Source of the DNA: an uncultured Roseicyclus sp.
GTDB lineage: Bacteria > Pseudomonadota > Alphaproteobacteria > Rhodobacterales > Rhodobacteraceae
Assembly: GCA_937139335.1 (NCBI GenBank)
Contig: CAKZPN010000057.1
Coordinates: forward strand, 1-64,000
Reading direction: 5' to 3'
Length of the DNA stretch: 64,000 bases
A program made the position numbers and the translations under genes. Of the stretch, positions 33,808 to 42,579 are shown in pieces (positions within the stretch are counted from its first letter, which is position 1; each line of letters begins with the position of its first letter). Below the pieces are notes generated by a model. It saw only the letters and a list, made by a program, of their open reading frames with translations. It had not been told where the DNA came from and ran no database searches.

Positions 33808-34353
33808 ATGCGCAGCGGCCAGACCTGCAGTTTTCCCATGGCGGCAAGCCCGCCGCAGGGCCGCGTGGCGCAGCTCAGGCTGTTCCCCGGCAGCGCGACA
33901 ACGGTTTGGGAGGCGGTGATCGCCCGCACCCTCACCCCCGGCGACAGGGTTCTCGTGCTGGACGCCGGGCCGCTCTCGACGCTCTGGGCCGACATCGCCG
34001 ACCGTCTTGGGCTGGTGGTCGAGACCGTCGGCCCCGGCACCTCCGAGGCAGGGCTCGCGCGCCACCTGGGCGCCGACCGCTTCGGCAGGATCAAGGCGGT
34101 CTTCATCGTGCAGACCGAGGCCGAAGGACGCGCGCCAACCGACATCGCCAGCCTGCGCCGCGCGCTCGACAGCGCGTTCCACGACGCCCTGCTCTTCGTC
34201 GATGCCAGCATGCCCGCCGACCCGAGCCTGCTTGACGCTCGCTGCGCCGATATCGTTGTGGCCGACGCCCAAGCGGGTCTCGCCCGCCTCGCCCGGCCCG
34301 TCCCGGCCACGGCAAAGGCACCCGCCCCGCGCCGTCCCCACGCCGTCGAATAA
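33808..34353 (+). CDS. truncated serine-glyoxylate aminotransferase relative, catalytic Lys lost
   Basis: A 181-residue protein that aligns, from memory of the family, with the first half of serine-glyoxylate aminotransferase (about 400 residues). Matching parts are LFPGSATTVWEAVI, TLTPGDRVLVL, LWADIADRLGLVVE, IKAVFIVQTEAEG (for VHNET) and DALLFVD. Where the family has the PLP lysine in SQKGL, this protein has AQAGL (A156). It ends soon after. AAAAGGAG at 33794-33801 gives a good ribosome site, so it is probably made. It cannot be a normal aminotransferase. It is either a decaying remnant of a serine-cycle operon or a reused fold. It is first of the mcl1-mtkAB operon. Confidence 0.6.
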   Translation: MRSGQTCSFPMAASPPQGRVAQLRLFPGSATTVWEAVIARTLTPGDRVLVLDAGPLSTLWADIADRLGLVVETVGPGTSEAGLARHLGADRFGRIKAVFIVQTEAEGRAPTDIASLRRALDSAFHDALLFVDASMPADPSLLDARCADIVVADAQAGLARLARPVPATAKAPAPRRPHAVE

Positions 34354-34376
34354 CCCCTCACAGAAAGCGCCCTTTC

Positions 34377-35339
34377 ATGTCCCACACGCTCTTCCCGCTT
34401 CGCCGCCAGCGCCTGCACCGTTCGGAACTCGCCGTCCCGGCCTCGAACCCCACGATGATCGACAAGGCCGCCGAGAGCGCCGCCGACTACGTCTTTCTCG
34501 ACCTCGAGGATGCGGTAGCACCGCCCGAGAAGGAACAGGCGCGGCGGAACGCGATCCAGGCGCTGAACGACATCGACTGGGCCGCGAAGGGCAAGACCGT
34601 TTCCGTGCGGATCAACGGGCTCGACACGCATTACATGTACCGCGACGTGGTCGACGTGATGGAACAGGCGGGCGACCGGGTGCACACGCTGCTGGTGCCC
34701 AAGGTGGGCGTCACCGCCGACCTCTACATGGTCGAGGCGATGGTGAACCAGATCGAGCAGGGAACCGGCGTCGAGACCCGCGTGGGGTTGGAGGCGCTGA
34801 TCGAAACCGCGCTCGGCATGGCGAATGTCGAGACGATCGCGCAATTCGGTGGCCGGCTCGAGGCGCTGCATTTCGGGGTCGCCGATTACGCCGCATCGAT
34901 GCGCGCGCGCACCACCAACATCGGCGGGCTGAACCCCGACTACCCGGGCGACCAGTGGCACGCTTCGATCACCCGCATGGTAATCGCCTGCCGCGCCTAC
35001 GGGCTTCGCGCCATCGACGGGCCGTTCGGCGATTTCTCGGACCCTGAGGGCTACAAGGCCGGCGCGCGCCGCGCCGCGGCGCTCGGGTGCGAGGGCAAAT
35101 GGGCGATCCACCCGAGCCAGGTCGCCATGGCCAACGAGGTCTTCAGCCCGCCCGAGGCGGAAGTGACCAAGGCCCACCGCATCATCGAGGAACTGCGCAA
35201 GGCCGAGTCGCAAGGCAAGGGCGCAGCCAGCCTCGACGGCAAGATGATCGACGCGGCCAGCGAAAAGATGGCGCGCAACGTGATCGTCATGGCGGCGGCC
35301 ATCGCCGCCCGCGACGCCGCCCCCGCCGCAGCCGAATGA
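34377..35339 (+). CDS. mcl1: L-malyl-CoA/beta-methylmalyl-CoA lyase
   Basis: A 320-residue HpcH/HpaI (CitE-like) lyase, close in length to Rhodobacter Mcl1. Family motifs are [39 protein letters not shown] and [14 protein letters not shown]. It reversibly splits malyl-CoA to acetyl-CoA and glyoxylate, and beta-methylmalyl-CoA to propionyl-CoA and glyoxylate. Relatives in Chloroflexus also split citramalyl-CoA. In this operon it can serve both the malate-CoA ligase downstream and the mesaconyl-CoA genes at the end. Confidence 0.92.
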   Translation: MSHTLFPLRRQRLHRSELAVPASNPTMIDKAAESAADYVFLDLEDAVAPPEKEQARRNAIQALNDIDWAAKGKTVSVRINGLDTHYMYRDVVDVMEQAGDRVHTLLVPKVGVTADLYMVEAMVNQIEQGTGVETRVGLEALIETALGMANVETIAQFGGRLEALHFGVADYAASMRARTTNIGGLNPDYPGDQWHASITRMVIACRAYGLRAIDGPFGDFSDPEGYKAGARRAAALGCEGKWAIHPSQVAMANEVFSPPEAEVTKAHRIIEELRKAESQGKGAASLDGKMIDAASEKMARNVIVMAAAIAARDAAPAAAE

Positions 35340-35355
35340 CACCGGAGGACAGGAC

Positions 35356-36534
35356 ATGGACATCCACGAACACCAGGCCAAGGACATTCTCGCGGGCTTC
35401 GGCGTGCCGGTCCCGAAGGGCCTTCTCGCCTTCAGCCCCGAACAGGCGGCCTTTGCCTGCCGCCAGCTTGGCGGCGGAGCCTGCGTGGTCAAGGCGCAGA
35501 TCCATTCCGGCGGGCGCGGCGCCGCCGGCGGCGTGAAGCTCTGCCACTCCGAGGAGGAGGTGCGGACCTACGCCGCCGACCTGCTGGGCAAGACGCTCGT
35601 TACCACGCAGACCGGCGCGGGCGGCAAGACCGTCCACCGGCTCTGGATCGAGGAGGCGACGGACATCGCGCAGGAGATCTACCTCGGCTTCGTGCTCGAC
35701 CGGAAATCCGAACGCATCATGATCGTCGCCTCCGGCCATGGCGGGATGGAGATCGAGGTGCTGGCGGAAAAGGACCCCGACAGCCTCGTGCGCATGGTCA
35801 TCGACCCGGCCGCGGGCCTGCTGGAATACCAGTCGCGCGAACTGGCGTTTAAGCTGGGCCTGACCGGCGCGCAGGTGGGTCAGATGGCCACGACGCTGCG
35901 CGCCTGCTACCGCGCCTACCGCGACCTTGACGCGATGATGGTCGAGATCAACCCGCTCGCCGTCACTGGCGCGGGCGATCTCGTGGCGCTTGATGCCAAG
36001 ATGAGCTTCGACACCAACGCGCTCTACCGCCGCCCGCAGGTCGAGGCGATGCGCGACCAGGGCCAGGAAGACCCGCGTGAAAGCATGGCCGCCGACAATG
36101 GCCTGGCTTACGTCGGGCTCGACGGCGACATCGGCTGCATCATCAACGGCGCCGGCCTCGCCATGGCGACGATGGACATGATCAAGCTGGCGGGGGGCGA
36201 GCCTGCGAACTTCCTCGACATCGGCGGCGGCGCGTCGCCAGAGCGGGTCGTCACCGCCTTCCGCACCGTGCTGACCGACCCGAAGGTCAGCGTGATCCTC
36301 GTGAACATTTTCGCCGGCATCAACCGCTGCGACTGGATCGCGAGGGGCGTGGTGCAGGCCTATCGGGAGGTCGGGCTGACCATCCCCGTCATCGTCCGCC
36401 TGTCCGGTACCAACGTCGAGGAAGGGCGCGAGATCATCCGATCTTCCGGCCTGCCGCTGATCTCGGCCGACACGCTGGCCGAGGCCGCGCGCACCGCCGT
36501 CCGCGCCCGTCCCACCCCCGTCGCCGCCGAATAA
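35356..36534 (+). CDS. mtkA: malate-CoA ligase beta subunit
   Basis: A 392-residue SucC-like ATP-grasp subunit. [20 protein letters not shown] and [18 protein letters not shown] are the nucleotide-binding part, and [18 protein letters not shown] and [18 protein letters not shown] the CoA-ligase part. Being between mcl1 and mtkB, and not beside citric-acid-cycle genes, indicates malate thiokinase: malate + ATP + CoA to malyl-CoA. ACCGGAGGACAGGAC precedes the ATG. Confidence 0.9.
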   Translation: MDIHEHQAKDILAGFGVPVPKGLLAFSPEQAAFACRQLGGGACVVKAQIHSGGRGAAGGVKLCHSEEEVRTYAADLLGKTLVTTQTGAGGKTVHRLWIEEATDIAQEIYLGFVLDRKSERIMIVASGHGGMEIEVLAEKDPDSLVRMVIDPAAGLLEYQSRELAFKLGLTGAQVGQMATTLRACYRAYRDLDAMMVEINPLAVTGAGDLVALDAKMSFDTNALYRRPQVEAMRDQGQEDPRESMAADNGLAYVGLDGDIGCIINGAGLAMATMDMIKLAGGEPANFLDIGGGASPERVVTAFRTVLTDPKVSVILVNIFAGINRCDWIARGVVQAYREVGLTIPVIVRLSGTNVEEGREIIRSSGLPLISADTLAEAARTAVRARPTPVAAE

Positions 36535-36546
36535 GGAGCCAGACCC

Positions 36547-37443
36547 ATGGCCATTCTGATCACCAAGGATACCCGCGTCATCGTCCAGGGCATGTCGGGC
36601 CGCATCGGCCAGTTCCACACCGGCGAGATGATCGAGGCCGGCACCAATGTGGTCGGCGGCGTCACCCCCGGACGCGGCGGCACCACGGTGCTGGGCCGAC
36701 CCGTCTTCGACACCGTGCGCGACGCGGTGGAGGCGACGGGTGCCGACGCCTCGCTGCTGTTCGTGCCGCCCGCCTTCGCAGCGGACGCGATGATGGAGGC
36801 GGCTTCCGCCGGCATCAGGACCTGCGTCTGCGTCACCGACGGGTTGCCCGCGCAGGACATGATGAAGGTAAAGCGCTTCCTGCGTCACTTTCCCGCCGAC
36901 CACACCATGCGCCTCATCGGCCCGAACTGCGCCGGCATCATTTCGCCCGGCATCGGCTTCATGGGAATCATGCCGCCGCATATCTACACGCCGGGCCGCG
37001 TCGGCATCGTCGGTCGCTCGGGTACGCTCGGCTACGAGGCGGCGAGCCAGATGTCGGCGCTCGGCATCGGGGTCTCGTCGTCCATCGGCATCGGCGGCGA
37101 CCCGATCAACGGATCGAGCTTCCGCGACATCCTCGAGCTGTTCGAGAAGGACCCCGAGACCGACGCGGTGATGATGATCGGCGAGATCGGCGGCCCGCAG
37201 GAGGCGGAGGCGGCGGGCTATGTCCGTGATCACATGACCAAGCCAGTCGCGGCCTATGTCGCGGGCCTCTCCGCCCCCAAGGGTCGCAAGATGGGCCACG
37301 CCGGCGCGATCATCTCGGCCTTCGGCGAAAGCGCACAGGAAAAGGTCGAGATCCTGCAGGAGGCGGGCATCACGGTCGCGCCGAACCCCTCGCTGATGGG
37401 CGAGACCGTGGCTCGCATCCTCGGCATGAAGGTCGCGGCGTGA
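36547..37443 (+). CDS. mtkB: malate-CoA ligase alpha subunit
   Basis: A 298-residue SucD-like subunit with the phospho-histidine loop [10 protein letters not shown] (H251). [20 protein letters not shown] is the N-terminal CoA-binding fold; [11 protein letters not shown] and [19 protein letters not shown] follow. Its length and [19 protein letters not shown] fit MtkB. The TGA stop overlaps the next ATG by one base. Confidence 0.9.
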   Translation: MAILITKDTRVIVQGMSGRIGQFHTGEMIEAGTNVVGGVTPGRGGTTVLGRPVFDTVRDAVEATGADASLLFVPPAFAADAMMEAASAGIRTCVCVTDGLPAQDMMKVKRFLRHFPADHTMRLIGPNCAGIISPGIGFMGIMPPHIYTPGRVGIVGRSGTLGYEAASQMSALGIGVSSSIGIGGDPINGSSFRDILELFEKDPETDAVMMIGEIGGPQEAEAAGYVRDHMTKPVAAYVAGLSAPKGRKMGHAGAIISAFGESAQEKVEILQEAGITVAPNPSLMGETVARILGMKVAA

Positions 37444-38318
37444 TGAACGTGGAGACAGCCCCGATGGTTGCGATGCGCGAGGCCGAGGACTGGATCGGCC
37501 GGACCGAGGAACGCTGGGGCTGTCTCACGCCGGAGCTTGCGGGCATGCTCGGCGCCGCCGTCTCCCACCCGCTGTCGCTGCCGCGCGACACGCGGCGCGG
37601 CGCGCTCCTGCCCCGGCTCTGGCACTGGGCGGCCTTCCCCGAGTTCGTGCCGCTGGCGCAGCTGGCCGAGGACGGGCACCCGAAGCTGGGGGATTTCCTG
37701 CCGCCGCTGGCGTTCAAGCGGCGGATGTGGGCGGCTGGATCGCTCAGCTTTCACGGCTCGCTGCGCGTGGGCGAACGGCTGCGGCGCAAATCCGTCATCA
37801 AGTCGGTGACACCCAAGACCGGCGGCACCGGCGACATGGTCTTCGTCACCGTCACCCACCAGGTCGAGGGCGAAACCGGCAGTTTCCTGGAGGAAGAGCA
37901 GGATATCGTCTACCTGCACATTCCCGAAAGCTTCACCCCGCCACGGCGCACGCCCGAACTGGACAGCCCGGATTTCGACGAGACGGTGGAGATCAACGAA
38001 GCCCGCCTGTTCCGGTTTTCCGCTGCCACCTACAACGCGCATCGCATCCACTACGACTTGCCCTATGCGCGCGAGGTCGAGAAATACCCCGCCCTCGTCA
38101 CCCATGGCCCGATGCAGGCGATCATGCTGATGGAGGCCGCAAAGCGCCACACCGGCGTGCCGCCGAAACGCTTCAGCTTCCGCGGCGTGCATCCGATGTT
38201 CCACACCCATGACTTGCGCCTTCAGGGCCGGCTCGCGCCCGGTGGCCGCTCGATGGACCTCGGCACCGCCACGCCCGAGGGCTATCTCGGCATGGTCGCG
38301 ACGGCGGAGTGGGACTGA
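37443..38318 (+). CDS. meh: mesaconyl-C4-CoA hydratase-like protein
   Basis: A 291-residue double hot-dog protein: an N-terminal FAS1-like dehydratase domain (about 10-150, with PKLGDFLPPLAFKRRMWAAG) and a C-terminal MaoC-like half with the hydratase motif YNAHRIHYD (197-205). Relatives include HTD2-type dehydratases and the Chloroflexus mesaconyl-C4-CoA hydratase, which makes citramalyl-CoA. The call rests on the neighbouring Mct-like gene (one-base overlap) and malyl-CoA lyase. From fold alone it could be another acyl-CoA hydratase. Confidence 0.75.
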   Translation: MNVETAPMVAMREAEDWIGRTEERWGCLTPELAGMLGAAVSHPLSLPRDTRRGALLPRLWHWAAFPEFVPLAQLAEDGHPKLGDFLPPLAFKRRMWAAGSLSFHGSLRVGERLRRKSVIKSVTPKTGGTGDMVFVTVTHQVEGETGSFLEEEQDIVYLHIPESFTPPRRTPELDSPDFDETVEINEARLFRFSAATYNAHRIHYDLPYAREVEKYPALVTHGPMQAIMLMEAAKRHTGVPPKRFSFRGVHPMFHTHDLRLQGRLAPGGRSMDLGTATPEGYLGMVATAEWD

Positions 38319-39556
38319 TGGGCATCCTTGCCGGCATGCGGGTCGTTGAGTCCTCCGCCTTCGTGGCGGTGCCGCTGGCGGGGATGACCTTAGCGCAAAT
38401 GGGCGCCGACGTGATCCGCTTCGACCTGCCGCAAGGGGGCCTGGACTACACCCGCTGGCCGGTGACGCCCGAGGGGCGGAGCCTGTTCTGGGCCGGGATG
38501 AACAAGGGCAAACGCTCCGTCGCGATCGACGTGAAGACGCCCCGCGGCAAGGAGATCGCGCAGGAGATCATCTGCGCGCCGGGCGACGACGCCGGCCTCT
38601 TCATCACCAACCTCGCGACGCCGGGCTGGACCGATCACGCGACACTCAGCGCCAGCCGCGGCGACCTCGTCTCGGTCACGCTGCGCGGCGACCGGCACGG
38701 GCGGCCCGCCGTCGACTATACCGTGAACCCCGCCGTGGGTTTTCCGATGGCGACGGGCCCGGAAGGCTCGGCCGAGCCGGTGGCGCATGTGCTACCCGCC
38801 TGGGACGCCATCGCGGGCGGCCTCGTCGTCTCGGGCCTGCTGGCCGCCGAACGGTTCCGGCTGCGACATGGCACCGGGCAGGCGGTCGACCTGACGCTCA
38901 AGGATGTCGCCGCCGCGATGCTGGGGCACCTCGGGATCATCGGCGAGCACGTCGTCACCGGCACCACCCGCGGCAAGTCGGGCAACGCGCTTTACGGCGC
39001 ATACGGGCAAGATTTCACCTGCGCCGACGGCGCCCGCATCATGATCATCGGGCTGACCACACGGCAATGGCAGAACCTGCTGCGCGTCACTGACACGACC
39101 GAGCCGATGGCGGCGCTGGCGGCAGCGCTCGGAGCGGATTTCAAGGACGAGGGCGCGCGGTGGAAGGCCCGAAGCGCGATCACCGCGATCCTCGCCCCCT
39201 GGTTCGCGGCGCGCCGGGTCGCGGAGTTTGCCGAGAGCTTCGACCGCGCCGGCGTCACCTGGTCCTTGTTCCGCAACTTCTCTCAGGCGATCGAAGAGGA
39301 CCCCGACCTGTCCCCCGAAAACCCGATCTTTTCCGAGGTCGCGCAGCCCGGCATCGGCAGCTACCTCAGCCCCGGCACGCCCTTCAGCTTCGGCAGCGCC
39401 GCCCGTGAACCCGCCGCGCCCGCACCGCTCCTGGGGCAGCACACCGAGGCGGTGCTGGCCGATGTCGCGCGCCTGCCCGCGGGCGAGATCGCGCGGCTGT
39501 TCGATGGGGGCATCGTCGCGCAGCCGTCCCGCACGGCGCTGAAGCGCGCCGGTTAG
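38318..39556 (+). CDS. mct: mesaconyl-CoA C1-C4 CoA transferase-like protein
   Basis: A 412-residue class III (CaiB/Frc) CoA-transferase. The catalytic Asp is probably D163 in LPAWDAIAGGLVVSGLLAAE, which lines up with the formyl-CoA transferase Asp. MGADVIRFDLP and KGKRSVAIDVKTPRG are typical N-terminal parts. Next to an Meh-like hydratase and malyl-CoA lyase it is best read as Mct, which moves CoA from C1 to C4 within mesaconyl-CoA. Another class III transferase, for example for malate or mesaconate, cannot be excluded. It ends the operon and overlaps kynU convergently. Confidence 0.75.
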   Translation: MGILAGMRVVESSAFVAVPLAGMTLAQMGADVIRFDLPQGGLDYTRWPVTPEGRSLFWAGMNKGKRSVAIDVKTPRGKEIAQEIICAPGDDAGLFITNLATPGWTDHATLSASRGDLVSVTLRGDRHGRPAVDYTVNPAVGFPMATGPEGSAEPVAHVLPAWDAIAGGLVVSGLLAAERFRLRHGTGQAVDLTLKDVAAAMLGHLGIIGEHVVTGTTRGKSGNALYGAYGQDFTCADGARIMIIGLTTRQWQNLLRVTDTTEPMAALAAALGADFKDEGARWKARSAITAILAPWFAARRVAEFAESFDRAGVTWSLFRNFSQAIEEDPDLSPENPIFSEVAQPGIGSYLSPGTPFSFGSAAREPAAPAPLLGQHTEAVLADVARLPAGEIARLFDGGIVAQPSRTALKRAG

Positions 39557-40740
39557 GTCACGCGCTGGCGGGCGAGGTATTCCGGCCGGTGCCAGAGGCG
39601 GCCGCAGATCACTTCTTCTATAATTTCTGCGGCCCGCACCACGTCGCCCTCGTCGAGGTAGAGCGGCGTGAAGCCGAAACGCATCGTGTCGGGCGCGCGG
39701 AAATCGCCGATTACGTCGCGCGCGATCAGCGCCTGCATCGCCGCGTAACCGTGTTCAAAGCGGAATGAAACCTGCGATCCGCGCAGGCTGGCGTCGCGCG
39801 GGCTGGCGAGCGTCAGCTCGGGACAGCGCGCCTCGACCTCGCGGATGAACACCTCCGACAGGGCGATGGACGCAGCCCGCAGCGCACCCATCTCGACGCC
39901 CTCCCAGACCTCCAGCGCCGCCTCCAGAGCCGCCAATTGGATCACCGGCGGCGTGCCGACGCGCATCCGCTCCACCCCCGGCGCGGGGCGGTAGTCGAGG
40001 TCGAAAGCGAAGGGCGCCGCGTGGCCCAGCCAGCCCGCCAGCGCCGGCTGCACGCTGTCGGCCAGATCGGGGCGGACGTAGATGAAGGCCGGAGCGCCGG
40101 GGCCGCCGTTCAGGTATTTGTAGGTGCAGCCGACGGCGAACTCGGCGTGGCAGCCCGCAATGTCCACGGGCACCGCCCCCGCGCTGTGCGCGAGATCCCA
40201 AATCATCACCGCGCCGACCGCGTGGGCCTTCGCGGTGATCGCCGCGATGTCGTGCATCCGGCCGGTGCGGTAGTCGACCTGCGTCAGCATCACCGCCGCG
40301 ACCTCGTCCGTGATCGCGTCCATCACCACCTCGGGGTCCACGACGTCGAGCCGATGGCCGTGGCTCAGGTGTCGGATCAGCCCGTCGGCCATGTAGAGGT
40401 CGGTCGGGAAATTGCCGTTGTCGGATAAAACCACCTTGCGGTCCGGCCGCATCTGCAGCGCCGCCGATAGCGCCTGGTAGACCTTGATCGAGAGCGTGTC
40501 GCCCATCACCACCGAGCCCGCGGGCGCGCCGATCAACTGGCCCACCGCATCGCCCACGCGGCTCGGCAGCGCCATCCAGCCGTCGACGTTCCACCCTTTG
40601 ATCAGGTGCGCGCCCCACTCGCCGGTGATCGCCTGCGCCACCCGCGCCGCCACCGCTCGCGGCAACGGCCCCAGCGAATTGCCGTCGAGGTAGATCATCC
40701 CCGCGGGCAGGTCGAACATTTCCTTGCGCAACACGCTCAT
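39553..40740 (-). CDS. kynU: kynureninase
   Basis: A 395-residue PLP enzyme that splits kynurenine to anthranilate and alanine. Marks are YLDGNSLGPLP, NFPTDLYMADG, IWDLAHSAGAVPVD and the PLP lysine in GCTYKYLNGGPGAPAF (about 208). ATG 40740 has AAGGA well placed. A GTG at 40755 overlapping the kynA stop is the alternative start. The kynB (formamidase) gene is not nearby. Confidence 0.94.
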   Translation of the reverse strand: MSVLRKEMFDLPAGMIYLDGNSLGPLPRAVAARVAQAITGEWGAHLIKGWNVDGWMALPSRVGDAVGQLIGAPAGSVVMGDTLSIKVYQALSAALQMRPDRKVVLSDNGNFPTDLYMADGLIRHLSHGHRLDVVDPEVVMDAITDEVAAVMLTQVDYRTGRMHDIAAITAKAHAVGAVMIWDLAHSAGAVPVDIAGCHAEFAVGCTYKYLNGGPGAPAFIYVRPDLADSVQPALAGWLGHAAPFAFDLDYRPAPGVERMRVGTPPVIQLAALEAALEVWEGVEMGALRAASIALSEVFIREVEARCPELTLASPRDASLRGSQVSFRFEHGYAAMQALIARDVIGDFRAPDTMRFGFTPLYLDEGDVVRAAEIIEEVICGRLWHRPEYLARQRVT

Positions 40741-40751
40741 CGCGGCGTCCT

Positions 40752-41582
40752 TCACAGTTGCCCCCTCACCTGCCAAAGCTCGGGAAACAGCTCCACCTCC
40801 AGCATCCGGCGCAGGTATTGCACGCCGGAGGTGCCGCCGGTGCCGCGCTTGAAGCCGATGATACGCTCCACCGTGGTAACGTGGTTGAAGCGCCAGCGGC
40901 GGAAGTAATCCTCCAGGTCCACCAGCTTCTCGGCCATCTCGTAAAGCGCCCAATGCGCCTGCGGCTGTTCGTAGACCACGGCCCAGGCATCGCGGATAGA
41001 ATCCTGCGCGGCATGCGGCGCGTCCATGCGGTAGAACGCGCTGAAATCCTGCCCCAGCTCCGCCCCCAGCCGGTCGAGCGCGACGTGATAGAGCGATTTC
41101 CGCCCCATCTCCGCCACCAGCGCGGCATGCAGCTTGGGCCGGTGTTCGTGAACCTTCAGCATCGCCGGGTTGCGGTTGCCCAGCATGAACTCGATCCGCC
41201 GGTACTGGTGCGACTGGAAGCCCGAGGACTGGCCGAGATCGTCGCGAAACGCGGTGTATTCCGACGGCGTCATCGTGCGCAGAACGTCCCAGGCGCCGTT
41301 CAGCTGCTCGAAAATCCGCGCGACGCGGGTCAGCATCTTGAAGACCGGCCGCACCTCGCCCGTCTCCAGCCCCTGCCGCGCCGCCGTCAGCTCGTGGATC
41401 GCGAGCCGCATCCACAGTTCCGAGGTCTGGTGCTGGATGATGAACAGCATTTCGTCATGCGCGTTCGAAAGCGGATTCTGCCCGTCGAGCAACCCTTCGA
41501 GCGCGAGGTAATCGCCGTAGCTCATGTCCTTGGCATAGGACATCTTGGCGCCCTCGGCGGCGGGATCGTAGGCGTCGGTCAT
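40752..41582 (-). CDS. kynA: tryptophan 2,3-dioxygenase
   Basis: A 276-residue haem enzyme, the first step of tryptophan breakdown through kynurenine. H51 in FIIQHQTSELW is the active-site residue, and the His of WRFNHVTTVERIIGFK (about 231) is the haem ligand. GTGGTSGVQYLR is also conserved. The next gene on the strand (kynU) follows at 11 bases. It lies 64 bases after the metal importer operon with no clear terminator between. Confidence 0.95.
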   Translation of the reverse strand: MTDAYDPAAEGAKMSYAKDMSYGDYLALEGLLDGQNPLSNAHDEMLFIIQHQTSELWMRLAIHELTAARQGLETGEVRPVFKMLTRVARIFEQLNGAWDVLRTMTPSEYTAFRDDLGQSSGFQSHQYRRIEFMLGNRNPAMLKVHEHRPKLHAALVAEMGRKSLYHVALDRLGAELGQDFSAFYRMDAPHAAQDSIRDAWAVVYEQPQAHWALYEMAEKLVDLEDYFRRWRFNHVTTVERIIGFKRGTGGTSGVQYLRRMLEVELFPELWQVRGQL

Positions 41583-41646
41583 GGGGCTTCCGGTGTTGAT
41601 GCGACAGCCCGTACCCTGCCCCGCCGCCCGCGCGCGCGCAAGGCGG

Positions 41647-42579
41647 TCAGCCGCCCGCCGCGACGCCGACGCGCCCGCGATGCGGGCCGAAAAGGCAGGC
41701 GAGGCCGAGGATCAGGCCCGAGACGGCGGCGATCATCCCGGCCGCGCTGACGGCACTGTCGAAGCCGAGCCACAGCGGCCCGTAACCCGCGAGGACATAG
41801 CCGAGGATCGCGGACAGCGTGGCGAAGCCGACCGATCCCCAGACCTGCGCGGCCAGGCTGTTGGTCATCAGCCGCGCGGTGGCCGGCGGGCAGATGAACA
41901 TGGCGATCACGATGATCGAACCGACCGCGTCGAAGGCGGCGACGGCGGCGACGGCGGCGGCGATGACAAGGCCGAGGCCGATGACCGAGACCGGCAGGCC
42001 GATGGCGCGCGCGAACCCCTCGTCGAAGGTCGAGAGCTTCAGCGGCCGCCAGAACACGACCGTCAACACCGCGATCGCCAGCGCCACCACCGCGATGCGC
42101 AGCAGCTCCGGCGGCAGGTCGGCCAGCGCGGCGGGGTCAGCCAAGCTGCCCCAGCCCTCGGCCTGGAACCAGATCAGCGTCTCCAGATTGCCCATCAGCG
42201 CGTGTTCGACGTCCAGATGCACGCGGCTCGTGTCCGATTGCTCCAGCAGAAGCACGCCGCCCGCGAAAAGCGCGGTGAAGACGACGCCCATCGCCGCGCC
42301 CGGTTCGATCCCGCCAAGCCGCTTGATCGCCTCGATCAGCGCCACGGCGACCAGCGCCGCGGCCCCAGCACCCAGCAACATGGGGATCGCCGCAATGGTG
42401 CCGGTGACGAGGAAGGCCACGACGATGCCGGGCAGCACGACATGGGAAATCGCGTCGCCGATCAGCGCTTGCCGCCGCAGGATCAGGAAGTTGCCCGGCA
42501 GCGCGCAGGCGATGGCGGCGAGGATGCCGATCAGGATCGGCGTAAGCGAGAACTGGACGAAATCGGCCCCCATGCTCAT
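41647..42579 (-). CDS. Mn/Zn/Fe ABC importer permease (SitD-like)
   Basis: A 310-residue ABC-3 family inner-membrane permease with 8-9 hydrophobic segments. LRRQALIGDAISHVVLPGIVV near residues 35-55 is the family motif. It pairs with the second permease upstream (4-base overlap). The operon order of binding protein, ATPase and two permeases matches SitABCD. Confidence 0.88.
   Translation of the reverse strand: MSMGADFVQFSLTPILIGILAAIACALPGNFLILRRQALIGDAISHVVLPGIVVAFLVTGTIAAIPMLLGAGAAALVAVALIEAIKRLGGIEPGAAMGVVFTALFAGGVLLLEQSDTSRVHLDVEHALMGNLETLIWFQAEGWGSLADPAALADLPPELLRIAVVALAIAVLTVVFWRPLKLSTFDEGFARAIGLPVSVIGLGLVIAAAVAAVAAFDAVGSIIVIAMFICPPATARLMTNSLAAQVWGSVGFATLSAILGYVLAGYGPLWLGFDSAVSAAGMIAAVSGLILGLACLFGPHRGRVGVAAGG

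Noticed and set aside
35356-37443. Reading mtkA/mtkB as succinyl-CoA synthetase sucC/sucD
   Set aside because: They lie between malyl-CoA lyase and mesaconyl-CoA genes, not beside citric-acid-cycle genes, which fits malate-CoA ligase better.
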